The notes beneath the pieces were generated by a model. The model was given only the letters and a program-made list of their open reading frames with translations. It did not search any database and was not told where the DNA came from. This document shows positions 10,774 to 20,007 of a DNA stretch of 43,411 nucleotides, in pieces (positions within the stretch are counted from its first letter, which is position 1; each line of letters opens with the position of its first letter). Source of the stretch: Nostoc linckia FACHB-104 (GTDB lineage: Bacteria > Cyanobacteriota > Cyanobacteriia > Cyanobacteriales > Nostocaceae); NCBI RefSeq assembly GCF_014696615.1, contig NZ_JACJQJ010000072.1, positions 1 to 43,411 on the forward strand, in the 5' to 3' direction. The position numbers and the translations under genes are program-made.

Positions 10774-10920
10774 TTCTCCAAACCATTTTAATTGATAAGT
10801 TTGGAGAAAATTTAGTGTTATAGAGGTTAATTCAGTTATTAGCTTAACAATTATTTGTAGAGATATCGGTCAAATATCGGGTAGAAATCGGGTAGTTCTC
10901 TCCAGCCTTTAGCTAGAGGC
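10774..10920. repeat. Paralogous copy of the regulator's 3' flank
   Basis: It resembles 7612-7750: inverted arms CTCCAAAC / GTTTGGAG, then TAACAATTA-TTGTAGAGATATCGG and GAAATCGGGTAGTT. Together with the regulator fragment at about 11225-11300 this marks an old duplication of the response-regulator end, later split by an insertion. Confidence 0.55.
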
Positions 10921-11024
10921 GATCGCTTCTCGTAAGCCTATGTAATTTCTGAACTTATTCATAGAGGTAATTAACAGGAAACAGGAAAACGTACCTAGAA
11001 GAGCAGGTAATTGTTTTTAATAAC

Positions 11025-11213
11025 AGGACTTACGCAACTGGTACACCAATCTTTTGGTTTAAGAGTCAACAGTCAAGGGGAGCCACTGCGGTCTTGGGGT
11101 TTCCCCAAGTAGAGCAAGTGGCGTTCAAGGGTCAAAAATTCAGGTTTTTTGGACTTTTGACTTTTGACTCTTGACAGCCTCAACGAAAAAAATGTGACAC
11201 TCGCGTAAGTCCT
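11025..11213. mobile_element. MITE-like insertion with AGGACTTACGC ends
   Basis: Perfect 11-bp inverted repeats AGGACTTACGC (11025-11035) and GCGTAAGTCCT (11203-11213) enclose about 190 bp without a gene, containing a small palindrome and 'ttttgactcttgac' repeats. It sits inside the decayed response-regulator duplicate, separating its 3' flank from its coding remnant. Confidence 0.6.
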
Positions 11214-11224
11214 AAATAAGTTAA

Positions 11225-11300
11225 ACCGAAGTCCTATAGCCTATGAACTCTTTCAAGAAAATCATCAGGAACGCCAGCATTCCACCCAGTCATCTTATCA
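11225..11300 (-). pseudogene. 3' fragment of an OmpR-type response regulator
   Basis: On the minus strand this reads AGVPDDFLERVHRL, matching AGAPDDLIETVHGLGYRL at the end of the regulator at 7737, with about 38 of 45 bases identical over the best part. The frame is broken immediately after. The forward open frame starting at 11243 is an accident of this remnant, which is why I start the kinase later. Confidence 0.6.
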
Positions 11301-11323
11301 AACAGCTATTGCGTGCGGTGAAC

Positions 11324-12706
11324 ATGAGAAAAGTTAGCATCATGAAATGGTCGCCAGAAAGGAAATGGATTGCCTCTGGTTTTGGTTTATCCTTATTCTT
11401 AATGGGTATTGTTAGTGTCATTTCTTACCAAAATGCTACTCAGTTAATTGAAAGTAGCCGCAAAGTGAAGCACACACATGAGGTAATGAAAAATCTCATT
11501 GATATCTTTGCTACTCTGACTGATGCTGAAGCTGGACGTAGAGGGTATATTCTGTTTGCAGAGCGATCGGAACTCAAACGTTACGAGCAAGCAATACAAA
11601 GCCTAGACGAGAAAGTCGAAAACTTAGAACAACAACTTGCCAATGATCCTGCTCAACAACAGCAACTAATGAAGCTAAAAACCTTAATTGCTCAAAGAGT
11701 TGCACTTTATAAGCAATCTCTTGAAATTCAGCAATTGGGTAAATCAACATTTGCTCTCCAAGCTAATCAACTTAACCAAAGCCGTAGTGAAATTCGCCAA
11801 ACTTTAGCGCAGTTGCAAGCTAGGGAAGAACAGTTACTAGAAATTTCAGTCAAAAATTCCCAGCAAAATATTCACAATCGGATGTTGATTGAATTCCTCG
11901 GTACGATGCTAAGTTTTGTGATTTTGTTAGTTGTTTATGCTTTGCTTTATCAACAATTAGTTAAGCGCCAGCAAGCAGAAGCTCTGCAACAAACTTTAGC
12001 TCAAGAAAAAGAACTCAGCGAGATGAAACTGCGGTTTTTTTCGATGGTTTCTCATGAATTTCGTACGCCTTTGAGTATTATATTAGGTTCAGCCCAATTG
12101 TTAGCTCAAAGCAATCAGCAGTGGACAGAAGAAAAGAAGCTCAAAAATCTGCACCGGATTCAATCTTCAGCTAGGTCAATGAACCAATTGCTAACAGATA
12201 TTCTGACTCTAACTAGGGCAGAAGCTGGTAAGTTAGAATTTAATCCAGAACTTTTAGATTTAGAAGCATTTTGTCTTAACTTAATAGAAGATATTCAATT
12301 TTGCAATCAACCACAACACTCAATTAAATTTGTCACCCAAGGGAACTGCACTCATGCTCAATTAGATGAAAATTTATTGTACTCGATACTCTGTAATTTG
12401 CTGGCTAACGCCATAAAATATTCACCAGCCGAGGCAGATATATTGTTAATTCTTAGTTGTCAAACCGATGCAATCATTTTCCAAGTTAAAGATTCTGGTA
12501 TAGGTATACCATCAGAATTTCAGCAGCATTTATTTGAGCCTTTTCATCGTGCGGAGAATGTAGGCAAAATTGTTGGTACTGGACTAGGGCTAGCTGTGGT
12601 AAAAAAATGCGTGGAACTGCATCAGGGAAGAATTTCTGTAGAAAGTGAGGTAGGTGTTGGCACTACTTTTAAGGTAAAGATTCCTCAAAATATCACAGTA
12701 CTATAG
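11324..12706 (+). CDS. CHASE3-type sensor histidine kinase
   Basis: About 460 residues from the ATG at 11324 (11342 is also possible; 11243 lies within a regulator remnant). Order: N-terminal transmembrane segment, an extracytoplasmic helical CHASE3-like domain containing DAEAGRRGYIL, a second transmembrane segment (LGTMLSFVILLVVYALLY), HisKA with MVSHEFRTPLS (phospho-His), then HATPase with N box NLLANAIKYSP, G1 DSGIGIP and G2 GTGLGLAVVK. It autophosphorylates in response to an unknown signal. No receiver gene follows; the regulator at 7737 is a plausible partner because the kinase's former neighbour was a related regulator. Confidence 0.9.
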   Translation: MRKVSIMKWSPERKWIASGFGLSLFLMGIVSVISYQNATQLIESSRKVKHTHEVMKNLIDIFATLTDAEAGRRGYILFAERSELKRYEQAIQSLDEKVENLEQQLANDPAQQQQLMKLKTLIAQRVALYKQSLEIQQLGKSTFALQANQLNQSRSEIRQTLAQLQAREEQLLEISVKNSQQNIHNRMLIEFLGTMLSFVILLVVYALLYQQLVKRQQAEALQQTLAQEKELSEMKLRFFSMVSHEFRTPLSIILGSAQLLAQSNQQWTEEKKLKNLHRIQSSARSMNQLLTDILTLTRAEAGKLEFNPELLDLEAFCLNLIEDIQFCNQPQHSIKFVTQGNCTHAQLDENLLYSILCNLLANAIKYSPAEADILLILSCQTDAIIFQVKDSGIGIPSEFQQHLFEPFHRAENVGKIVGTGLGLAVVKKCVELHQGRISVESEVGVGTTFKVKIPQNITVL

Positions 12707-13401
12707 CAATCCGATCACCCCGACGATTTTATAGGGTTTAAGACGCAATCCTCACAATGCGATCGCCTTTTGAAAGCCTTGTTTTATCGTTTGAATGAGG
12801 GGTCTTACCCCCTATTTAGCAGCATCCTTCAAGGAGTGGGATGAGCTTAATGATAATTTTTATTTATCATTTTAAAAAGAAAGAATATTTGCTTTAATTA
12901 TCGCACTAGTTTTATCTTGTAAATACAAGAAATAAAACATCCACCTGAAAAATTTTTAGCTTTATTCTAAATAAAAGATGCCTATGAAGTATATCGCCAA
13001 TCCTAGATGACAACACCGCTAATCTCATTAGTAATTTCTGTTTTTAATATGTTTTAAAAGCTCTAAATCTGATGGGATTATGGGTGTTTTAGAGAACAAA
13101 AATATTTAATTATTGACGCATTTTACTTGTAAAAATCTCAATAATTAAGCCAGAATATATTTGCCATGTTCCGAAAATTAGGCTGAGGAAGATGAAGTCT
13201 TCCATCAGATGAGAAACCGTCAGATATACGACGCTGGCATAGTTTCTGCATCTATTTGTTTATGGCAAATCCCCAAAAGTGGCATCAGCTTATAGTCATA
13301 AATTGGCTATAACTTGAGGATGCTTTTGCAATTGATTTGCCAATTTTAAAGCCTAATTTAACTATCCATCCGTATCCATCCGTATCCATCCCGTAACTGC
13401 C
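12707..13401. other. Intergenic region
   Basis: About 700 AT-rich bases. A MITE end (CTATAGCAATCC) lies near 12703-12714 and a HIP1 half-site follows. A short direct repeat 'atccgtatcc' occurs just before 13402. No gene, RNA or clear promoter is recognised. Confidence 0.4.
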
Positions 13402-13932
13402 ATGAAGAATATTTCTAGATTATCTAAAGCTGTTTTAGCTCTCAGTTTTGGACTCTGTTTGCTGCCGATTTCCAAAACCTATGCTGCTAATACCGATGTT
13501 CCAACACCTCTGAGTGCTAGAACTACGTACAATCAAACCAATGTCTCGACAGCAACCTATTATTTCACTGTCGCTGTACCCGCTTCTGCAACCAAACCCT
13601 TACAACAGGTGACACTCACACAAATTCAAGGTGGCGAAAATATTGAGTTTGATGCTCAACAGAGTAGCGCCTTTGTGGGAACAAGCGATCGCGCTGGAGA
13701 AAATTTGCCAGTTGCGATCGCTAGTAACCCCAATCAAGACAATACAGTGACACTCCAGTTTGCACAGCCTTTACCACCTGGTCAAACCGTAACCATTGCT
13801 CTCAAACCATATCGTAATCCTGCTTACGAAGGATTTTACTTGTTTAATGTCAAAGCTGCTCCCGCAGATCAAAGTACAGAAGGTCAATCTCTGGGTGTAG
13901 CAAGGTTACAGTTTTACCAAAACGACTTCTAA
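13402..13932 (+). CDS. Exported DUF2808-family protein
   Basis: 176 residues with a Sec signal peptide (KAVLALSFGLCLLPISKTYA, cleavage after about residue 28) and one beta-rich domain with the DUF2808 pattern (YYFTVAVPASATKPLQQVTLTQ ... LPPGQTVTIALKPYRNP...GFYLFNVKA). The function of this cyanobacterial family is unknown; it is presumably periplasmic or surface-associated. The mature protein has no Met or Cys, but small exported proteins of this kind are often poor in both, so I do not weigh that heavily here. Confidence 0.8.
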   Translation: MKNISRLSKAVLALSFGLCLLPISKTYAANTDVPTPLSARTTYNQTNVSTATYYFTVAVPASATKPLQQVTLTQIQGGENIEFDAQQSSAFVGTSDRAGENLPVAIASNPNQDNTVTLQFAQPLPPGQTVTIALKPYRNPAYEGFYLFNVKAAPADQSTEGQSLGVARLQFYQNDF

Positions 13933-14025
13933 CTGCATAACTTGCATAGCTAAGTCTGGTAATTAGATTTGCAATTGTTTCTAAACCACTATTGGGGACG
14001 TACCGCTGTGCGTCCCTATTTCCTT

Positions 14026-14976
14026 TTAATAGCCAGCATTTTTATCGACGACATTACGCAGGGGTTGACCGTGGTAATAGCGTGTAAAATTATCGAGAAA
14101 AAGTGCGATCGCACGTTCTCTAGTTTTGGGAGAATGGCCAGAACAGTGGGGTGTCAAAAATAGATTTGGCTGATTCCATAACTGACTTTCTGGTGGTAGC
14201 GGTTCTGTAAAGACTGTATCCAAAGCTGCACCAGCAATTTGACTAGTTTGTAAAGCTTTAATTAGTGCAGGTTCATCAACAATTGCACCACGAGCAATAT
14301 TAATTAAATAAGCATCGGGATGCATGAGGCTAAATACTTCCTCATCAATCATCCCCTTGGTTTCTTTTGTTAAGGGTGTGGCAATAACTACATAATGGGC
14401 TTCACTTAAAAGTGGCTTCCATTCATTTGCACCTACTATTTTATCGAAGTTTGGTAATGGTTGTGGATTACGGCGACTACCATAAATATTTAAACCAAAA
14501 GCTTGAGCACGTTTAGCAATTTCTTGCCCAATTCCACCTGCACCGATAATTAATAAGTTTTTATCTAGCAGTTCTTCATTTCTAAAGCCTCGTTGCCAAC
14601 TTTTTTGTGCTTGTAGTTCACGCAATTTGGGAAAATTCTTAGCGTAAGACAAAATATAAGCAATCACAAATTCCGCCATCGGAATAGCATGAAGCCCCGC
14701 ACCATTAGTTAGCAGAATTTCTCGCTCTAAATATTGCGGTGTCAGAATATTATTTACACCTGCATTTGTTGCTTGATGCCAACGCAATCTAGGCGCTGCA
14801 TCTAGAACTTTTTGTAAAGTCGTTGGTTTTATATAATAAAGCCAACTAAAATATACTTCCGCATCTGTAGCATCACCATCAATATTGCCATCAACATCAG
14901 CCCGCACAAATGTTATATCGCTAGGTAGATGCGGTTTAATCTCATCAGCAACTTCTATGGGAAGAATGAGCTTCAT
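14026..14976 (-). CDS. D-2-hydroxyacid dehydrogenase (NAD-binding)
   Basis: 316 residues. It has a Rossmann motif GAGGIGQEIAKRAQAFGLNIYG, catalytic Arg in NIARGAIVDEPAL, Glu in the TVFTEPLP region and catalytic His in LTPHCSGHSP. It reduces or oxidises a 2-oxo/2-hydroxy acid; the substrate cannot be told from sequence. It is slightly shorter than phosphoglycerate dehydrogenase and lacks an ACT domain. It is divergently placed from the Nif3-like gene (about 90 bp apart). Confidence 0.88.
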   Translation of the reverse strand: MKLILPIEVADEIKPHLPSDITFVRADVDGNIDGDATDAEVYFSWLYYIKPTTLQKVLDAAPRLRWHQATNAGVNNILTPQYLEREILLTNGAGLHAIPMAEFVIAYILSYAKNFPKLRELQAQKSWQRGFRNEELLDKNLLIIGAGGIGQEIAKRAQAFGLNIYGSRRNPQPLPNFDKIVGANEWKPLLSEAHYVVIATPLTKETKGMIDEEVFSLMHPDAYLINIARGAIVDEPALIKALQTSQIAGAALDTVFTEPLPPESQLWNQPNLFLTPHCSGHSPKTRERAIALFLDNFTRYYHGQPLRNVVDKNAGY

Positions 14977-15065
14977 TGTCTCTTACTCCATTTATATTCA
15001 AGCCAAATCTACTTATAAATTTTGATTTTTTAGTGCAGTTATGATTAATTATAGTTTCTTGAATT

Positions 15066-15785
15066 ATGTTTAAATATCATCCAATTTATCTAATAGATAT
15101 AGTAGACTTCCTCAATAACTTCTTTCATGTTGAGCAATTTCCTACCAGCGAAAGAGGCGGTATATATTTACCATCATCAAATCCTGTACAACGGTTAGGG
15201 TTAGCACTGGAAGCTGAAACACGATTATATGAATGGATAAGCAATAAACGTTTAGATGCATTATTCTTACATCGTCCTTGGAATTTAGAATTAAAGAAGC
15301 TTCCATCAGAGTTGGGAATTATTTCCTATCATCTACCATTCGATGAGTGCTTAACTGTAGGTTTCAATCCTCGTTTAGCTCAAATTTTGCAAATGTCTAA
15401 TTTACAAGTATTAGGCAAAAAACAAAATAGAGCAATTGGGATGATTGGAGAAATTGATACTCAACCTTTAGTCAAATTATGTAGTTTTATCACGCAAATA
15501 TTTGGCAAAGCTGAACAAATATTACCAGCAGTTAACTCTAATATTAAACGCATTGCTGTTGTTGGTGCAATGACAGATTCATTAGTACGCGAAGCAGCAA
15601 AACTTGGTGTTGATGTTTATATTACAGGACAATTTCGTCAACCAGCGAAAGCCGCAATACAAGAAACTAAAATAGGCGTTATTACTGTTGGTCATCGTCA
15701 TAGCGAATTATGGGGTTTACGTTCATTATCAGAAGTACTACAAGAACGCTGGTCTAGTTTAGAAGTATTTATCTATGATGACTGA
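15066..15785 (+). CDS. Nif3/DUF34-like dinuclear metal protein
   Basis: 239 residues with Nif3-family metal-site segments: LFLHRPWNL, ISYHLPFDE, an AVVGAMTDSLVREAAKLGVDVYITGQF stretch and the C-terminal VGHRHSELWGLRSL, where His and Glu bind metal. The family is widespread and its biochemical role is unsettled (GTP cyclohydrolase type 2 annotations are doubtful). It is shorter than many members because it lacks the inserted PII-like domain. It is a single gene with no obvious operon. Confidence 0.78.
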   Translation: MFKYHPIYLIDIVDFLNNFFHVEQFPTSERGGIYLPSSNPVQRLGLALEAETRLYEWISNKRLDALFLHRPWNLELKKLPSELGIISYHLPFDECLTVGFNPRLAQILQMSNLQVLGKKQNRAIGMIGEIDTQPLVKLCSFITQIFGKAEQILPAVNSNIKRIAVVGAMTDSLVREAAKLGVDVYITGQFRQPAKAAIQETKIGVITVGHRHSELWGLRSLSEVLQERWSSLEVFIYDD

Positions 15786-15938
15786 ACAAGGCAAAAGTTA
15801 AAAGGCAAAATAAAGAAACATACAATGTTCACAAGCCCTTCGAGCAGAAAGTGTAACGAAAAATAATATGTCCCTTTCAAATCCCCTAAATTGATGTACG
15901 GGTATTATCTTTTTACTTTTTACTTTTATCTTTTTACT

Positions 15939-16250
15939 TTATCTAGCAGGAGTATGTAACCAGGTTTGTGTAGCATTATCCCAATAGGCATCAACCCAAA
16001 AATTTTGTGTTTCATCCCAATAGGATAATGTCGTTAGATCTAGCATTACAATTTCAATCTCAATCTCTGCTTCTGAGGCTAGCGGCCCTGAATCTGCGAA
16101 ACTAAGTTTGTCATCAAGAATGTCCATTATCCATCCTTGATATTCTTGCCCATTGGTTAGTTTAAAATAGTGCTTTGTGCCAAACTCCCTAAATTCTTCT
16201 AGGATAACTTTTGCGTTTTTCATCAAATTTATTTTCTTATCAATCACCAC
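15939..16250 (-). CDS. Small hypothetical protein, possibly Sm-like
   Basis: 103 residues from GTG 16250 (GTG 16247 or ATG 16223 are alternatives; the latter gives 94 residues). Short beta-strand pattern with YFKLTNGQEYQGWIMDILDDKLSF near the middle, reminiscent of an LSm/SH3-like barrel, and a Trp-rich acidic C terminus (SYWDETQNFWVDAYWDNATQTW). No named family recognised. It starts 28 bases after the stop of the binding-protein gene upstream, so it is probably co-transcribed with it. Confidence 0.55.
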   Translation of the reverse strand: MVIDKKINLMKNAKVILEEFREFGTKHYFKLTNGQEYQGWIMDILDDKLSFADSGPLASEAEIEIEIVMLDLTTLSYWDETQNFWVDAYWDNATQTWLHTPAR

Positions 16251-16278
16251 CTTTTACTGAATTGGTATTCTAAACCTT

Positions 16279-17280
16279 TTATTGCTTCGCTATCCAATCA
16301 TCTAATTTAAAATCAGACTGGGCTAATTTTTGCGATACTAAAAATTTCTTTGTCCCTTCTAAAAGTTGTACGCCTTGATCGGGTAAAGGTTCTACTGGGA
16401 ATTGTGTGATGGGAAAAGAAGCTTTCACCACATCAAGAGGATATCCTGATACATCAGCATGAAACTTGTAGTAAGCCTCTGGGTTGGCTTGAATATCTTT
16501 CACAGATGCTTGTTTAATCTGATTCCACTTTTGCGGTAAATCTGGATGTTTAGCTAAAAAATCTTCTGTAGCTACCGTAACGCTAGTTCCGCGTAAGTCT
16601 GGGTGTTGAATTGCTTCATCAATCACAGGATAGCCTTTTGCTTTTAACAATGGCCCAGTTCCTGTTGATGCAGCTATCGCAGCCACATCTCCCCGTTCTA
16701 ATGCGGCTTGGGCTTCACTTGGTAGCATATGGATAACCTTGACGCGATCGCTAATTCCGGCCTTTTGCAATAATCCAATTAAATAGCGATGCATATAGGA
16801 ACCTTTAGAAGTCGCTACCTTCTGTCCTTGAAGTTCCCCTACAGAACCAGGGCCATTTTTCTTCGCTAATAACCAAGCATTTGTTCCTACTTGTTCTTGA
16901 CCAATCAAGCGCGTGGGTAAACCTTTGGCTTTACCAACCAATGCAGGTGTATCACCATAAATTCCTACATCCACTTCCCCAGCTACCAAGGCTTCATTTA
17001 AGTTCGGCCCGTTAGGAAAATTCAGCGTTTTGATTTCTGTAATCCCTAATTTTTGCAATTCTGGTAAAAGTTTACCTTGATGCATTGCCCAGCCTGTCGG
17101 GCCAGTTGGTGTTTTAACTTTACCGTTAGTAATAAAACCTAACCGCAATGTGGAAGTCTTAACTTCCGCCTTAGTTGTAGTTGTGGGATTGGGTACTGCT
17201 TGAGAAACAGTTTGATTAGAACTGCAAGCAGTAGTAAGAAATAATAAACTCGATACAGCTAAAGTTGGTAGTTTAAGCAT
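16279..17280 (-). CDS. ABC-type sulfonate/nitrate/taurine-like substrate-binding lipoprotein
   Basis: 333 residues with a lipobox (LFLTTAC, Cys about residue 19) and an SsuA/NrtA-type fold: NEALVAGEVDVGIYGDTPAL, GQKVATSKGSYMHRYLIGLL, LPSEAQAALERGDVAAIA. It captures a small anionic solute outside the plasma membrane; an aliphatic sulfonate or sulfate ester is likely from the surrounding genes. It is the third gene after the flavoprotein and ferredoxin, with no permease or ATPase adjacent; it may use ssuB/ssuC at 34341 and 39185. Confidence 0.85.
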   Translation of the reverse strand: MLKLPTLAVSSLLFLTTACSSNQTVSQAVPNPTTTTKAEVKTSTLRLGFITNGKVKTPTGPTGWAMHQGKLLPELQKLGITEIKTLNFPNGPNLNEALVAGEVDVGIYGDTPALVGKAKGLPTRLIGQEQVGTNAWLLAKKNGPGSVGELQGQKVATSKGSYMHRYLIGLLQKAGISDRVKVIHMLPSEAQAALERGDVAAIAASTGTGPLLKAKGYPVIDEAIQHPDLRGTSVTVATEDFLAKHPDLPQKWNQIKQASVKDIQANPEAYYKFHADVSGYPLDVVKASFPITQFPVEPLPDQGVQLLEGTKKFLVSQKLAQSDFKLDDWIAKQ

Positions 17281-17424
17281 GAAAAACGAACCGCAGAGAC
17301 ACGGAGAATACAGCTAAAATAAGAAAATTAAGTTACAGCTATCTTTAGATAAATTAGATAGGTAGGGGCACAACATTGTTGTGCCCGATAATCCGTACAT
17401 CACCCACTAAAAATTTGTTGTGTA

Positions 17425-17754
17425 CTATTTCATCTGCTTGAGAATTTGGTGTGTAGAATCTTCTTGGGCAGAGGAAGTGCGATCGCGTCCCCAACCTACA
17501 TTTCTTCGGTAGCTTCCCAAAAGTTCAGCCTCTTTCAGTAATGTTTCATTGACAGAATCCAGAGGATCAACTTGTGGTGCTACATATAAAGCATCCACCG
17601 GACAGTACAATTCACACATGAAACAGGTTTGACAATCACTTTGTCTAGCAATTGTAGGTGGTGCATCTGGCACTCTATCAAAAACATTTGTCGGGCAAAC
17701 ATTCACGCAAATATTACATTGAATACACCGCGACGCACTAACTAACTCAATCAT
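17425..17754 (-). CDS. Two-cluster 4Fe-4S ferredoxin-like protein
   Basis: 109 residues with two complete Cys motifs, CIQCNICVNVCPT (near residue 10) and CQTCFMCELYCPV (near 41), giving two 4Fe-4S clusters, followed by about 55 residues without motif. It resembles the iron-sulfur subunit that accompanies AprA-like flavoproteins. It lies 103 bp after the flavoprotein stop and presumably passes electrons to or from it. Note that it needs eight Cys, so it cannot follow the sulfur-sparing pattern seen elsewhere in the window. Confidence 0.88.
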   Translation of the reverse strand: MIELVSASRCIQCNICVNVCPTNVFDRVPDAPPTIARQSDCQTCFMCELYCPVDALYVAPQVDPLDSVNETLLKEAELLGSYRRNVGWGRDRTSSAQEDSTHQILKQMK

Positions 17755-17857
17755 AGGATTTTGGATTTTAAATTTTGGATTTTAGATTGAGGAACGAGGC
17801 GCATGAGTCTAGAATCTCAATCTCTTCCTTTGCGCCTCTGCGTGAGAAAAAAGATAA

Positions 17858-19492
17858 CTAAGAAGACACGCCTACCAATTCCTTCTCACTCCCCAATCCC
17901 TCATTTCTCACCCAAACTTTGTCCAACCCACCACTAACTAAATAGTGTTGCTGATGAACATCCATCTCTGGAAAGTCCAGATGCTTGTGCATACCGCGAG
18001 TTTCTTTCCGTTCTAAAGCGCTGTTATACATCCATCGCGCTGTAGCCACCATTGCAGCAGCTTCCCGCATCTGAATAATATTTTGCTGATTACCAGCTTG
18101 ACTACTACGAATTTCTTGCCAAAGATGATCTAATCTCTGCAATGATCCAGTTAAAGTTTGTTCTGTACGGAAAAGATTGCGATCGTAAGGGAAAACTTCG
18201 GCTTGGGTAGCTTGGATCACCTCTTCAGCTTTAATTTGATGTTGGCTACCACTGATCAATCCAGCCTCGCCAACAGCTTCTACAGGGCGCTGAGTTCCCC
18301 ACTCTCCCAAACTCTGGGCGTATTCAGCCGCAGATTTACCAGCCCAGTAACCAGAAGAAATTGCCCAAGCTGCATTATGACTACCACCACCAGTAAAGCC
18401 ACCACAAATTAATTCTCTGGTAGCCGCATCACCAGCAGCATAAAGTCCTCGGACTGATGCAGCACAACTAGAATCAACAATCCGAATCCCACCTGTTCCG
18501 CGTACTGTTCCTTCTAAACGCAAGGTGACGGGAAAACGTTGGTTAAAGGGATCAATCCCTGCACGATCAAAAGGTAAGAAGAAATTCGGCTGTGCTTTCC
18601 GCATATTTGCCTGCATCTCTTCATTTGCTTTATCCAAGATGGCATAAACAGGTTGTGTCAACAGCGTTTGGGCAATTACTGAACGCCCTCTTTGAGAACC
18701 TGCACCAGGTATAGGCGTGCCATCTTCGTATGTGAAAGTTGCCCAATTGTAAAACAGGGTTTTAGTAACCGAAGAAAAGGCGGGAGAGATGCCATAAGCG
18801 TTAGAAAATTCCATCCCTGACATCTCTGCACCCGCTTCTGCTGCCATGAGGTATCCATCCCCAGTCAGGACATTGCAACCTAAGGCTTTACTTAAGAAAG
18901 CACAACCACCTGTTGCAATGATTACTCCACCTGCACGTACAACCCATTGCTTACTAGTCTGACGGTTAATTCCAGTTGCCCCAGCAACCGCACCTTTTGC
19001 GTCTACTAATAATTGCAAGGCAGGGCTATTGTCTAAAATTGTTACACCCACCCGCTTGATTTGCTTCCGCATCAGGCGCATATATTCTGGCCCCTGGAGA
19101 CTGCGCCGATAGGGTTTACCCTCTTCATCAACAGGAAAAGGATAACCCCACTCTGCTAATAGGTTGACGTTGGTATATGTCTGATCCAGTACCCGATCCA
19201 TCCAGGTACGATTGGCTAAAAATCCCCCCAAGGCTTCGCGACTGGCTTTTGCAGCTTCTCTAGCTTCTGCATCAGGAGGTACATACCATACTCCGTTACC
19301 TGATGCTGCTGCACAACCACTCGTACCGCAGTAACCCTTATCGACTAAAACCACCTTGGCCCCAGCAGATGCAGCACTCCAAGCAGCCCACGTACCAGCC
19401 GGGCCACCGCCAATTACTAGAACATCTGTGTGCAAGTTAGGGTCAACATCAATAGTAGATGAACTCTGCGATCGCCAATGGGGACTACTCAT
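17858..19492 (-). CDS. FAD-dependent oxidoreductase (fumarate reductase/AprA-like flavoprotein)
   Basis: 544 residues. N-terminal dinucleotide motif VLVIGGGPAGTWAAWSAASAGAKVVLVDKG, then GTSGCAAASGNG (flavin contact), a central capping domain, and the C-terminal FAD motif GLYAAGDAATRE with GGSHNAAWAISSGYWAG. This is the fumarate reductase/APS reductase flavoprotein superfamily. With the ferredoxin and the binding protein it forms a three-gene unit that could oxidise or reduce an imported sulfur compound. The substrate is inferred from context only. Both FAD ends are intact. Confidence 0.85.
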   Translation of the reverse strand: MSSPHWRSQSSSTIDVDPNLHTDVLVIGGGPAGTWAAWSAASAGAKVVLVDKGYCGTSGCAAASGNGVWYVPPDAEAREAAKASREALGGFLANRTWMDRVLDQTYTNVNLLAEWGYPFPVDEEGKPYRRSLQGPEYMRLMRKQIKRVGVTILDNSPALQLLVDAKGAVAGATGINRQTSKQWVVRAGGVIIATGGCAFLSKALGCNVLTGDGYLMAAEAGAEMSGMEFSNAYGISPAFSSVTKTLFYNWATFTYEDGTPIPGAGSQRGRSVIAQTLLTQPVYAILDKANEEMQANMRKAQPNFFLPFDRAGIDPFNQRFPVTLRLEGTVRGTGGIRIVDSSCAASVRGLYAAGDAATRELICGGFTGGGSHNAAWAISSGYWAGKSAAEYAQSLGEWGTQRPVEAVGEAGLISGSQHQIKAEEVIQATQAEVFPYDRNLFRTEQTLTGSLQRLDHLWQEIRSSQAGNQQNIIQMREAAAMVATARWMYNSALERKETRGMHKHLDFPEMDVHQQHYLVSGGLDKVWVRNEGLGSEKELVGVSS

Positions 19493-20007
19493 TGAATTCC
19501 TCGCCTCAATATTTAGCTGATGAACTAAAAAAAACTTAGATAATCATGCAATAAATATGCCAGTTACTAACTGCAATGATGTTCATTAGAACAGTTAATC
19601 AATGCATATTGTTGTAGCACTGGCATTTACAATACCATAAATTACGGTTAGTCGGTCAAGTTACAGTATTTATTTCCAATAGAAGCCTTGCATAATTTTT
19701 TACAAAAATCAAGAGGGTGTTTTGATCAAACTTCAAATCCTCAATAAAAAGCAGCGTTTTTCAAATTAAAAACCAAAAAATACTGCCTCAAGCCGCATAT
19801 TTTATGCAAAATACGTCTATCATCTTTGCCGTATCTATTTGCATAGAATATTAAATATAAGCTGAAATTTATAAATTTTTATTAAAAAAATCTTCTGTAA
19901 TCATGACTTTCAGTCATAAGGTTAATTGACTGCTGACAGTTAACGGTCAACAGTCAGCAATCAACATAAAAAATCTATGTTTTTAGCGCTAAAGCGTCTG
20001 ACACAAA
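19493..20007. other. Intergenic region upstream of the flavoprotein operon
   Basis: AT-rich, presumably with the promoter of the minus-strand operon near 19500-19650. A perfect-looking palindromic STRR (TTGACTGCTGACAGTTAACG...) lies at about 19926-19964. No gene recognised. Confidence 0.4.

Noticed and set aside
11243-11323. N-terminal extension of the histidine kinase
   Set aside because: The extension translates the antisense of a response-regulator remnant, and membrane topology is complete from 11324.
19926-19964. CRISPR-like palindromic repeats (TTGACTG units here and near 10678)
   Set aside because: They are short tandem repeats without regular unique spacers; no cas genes.
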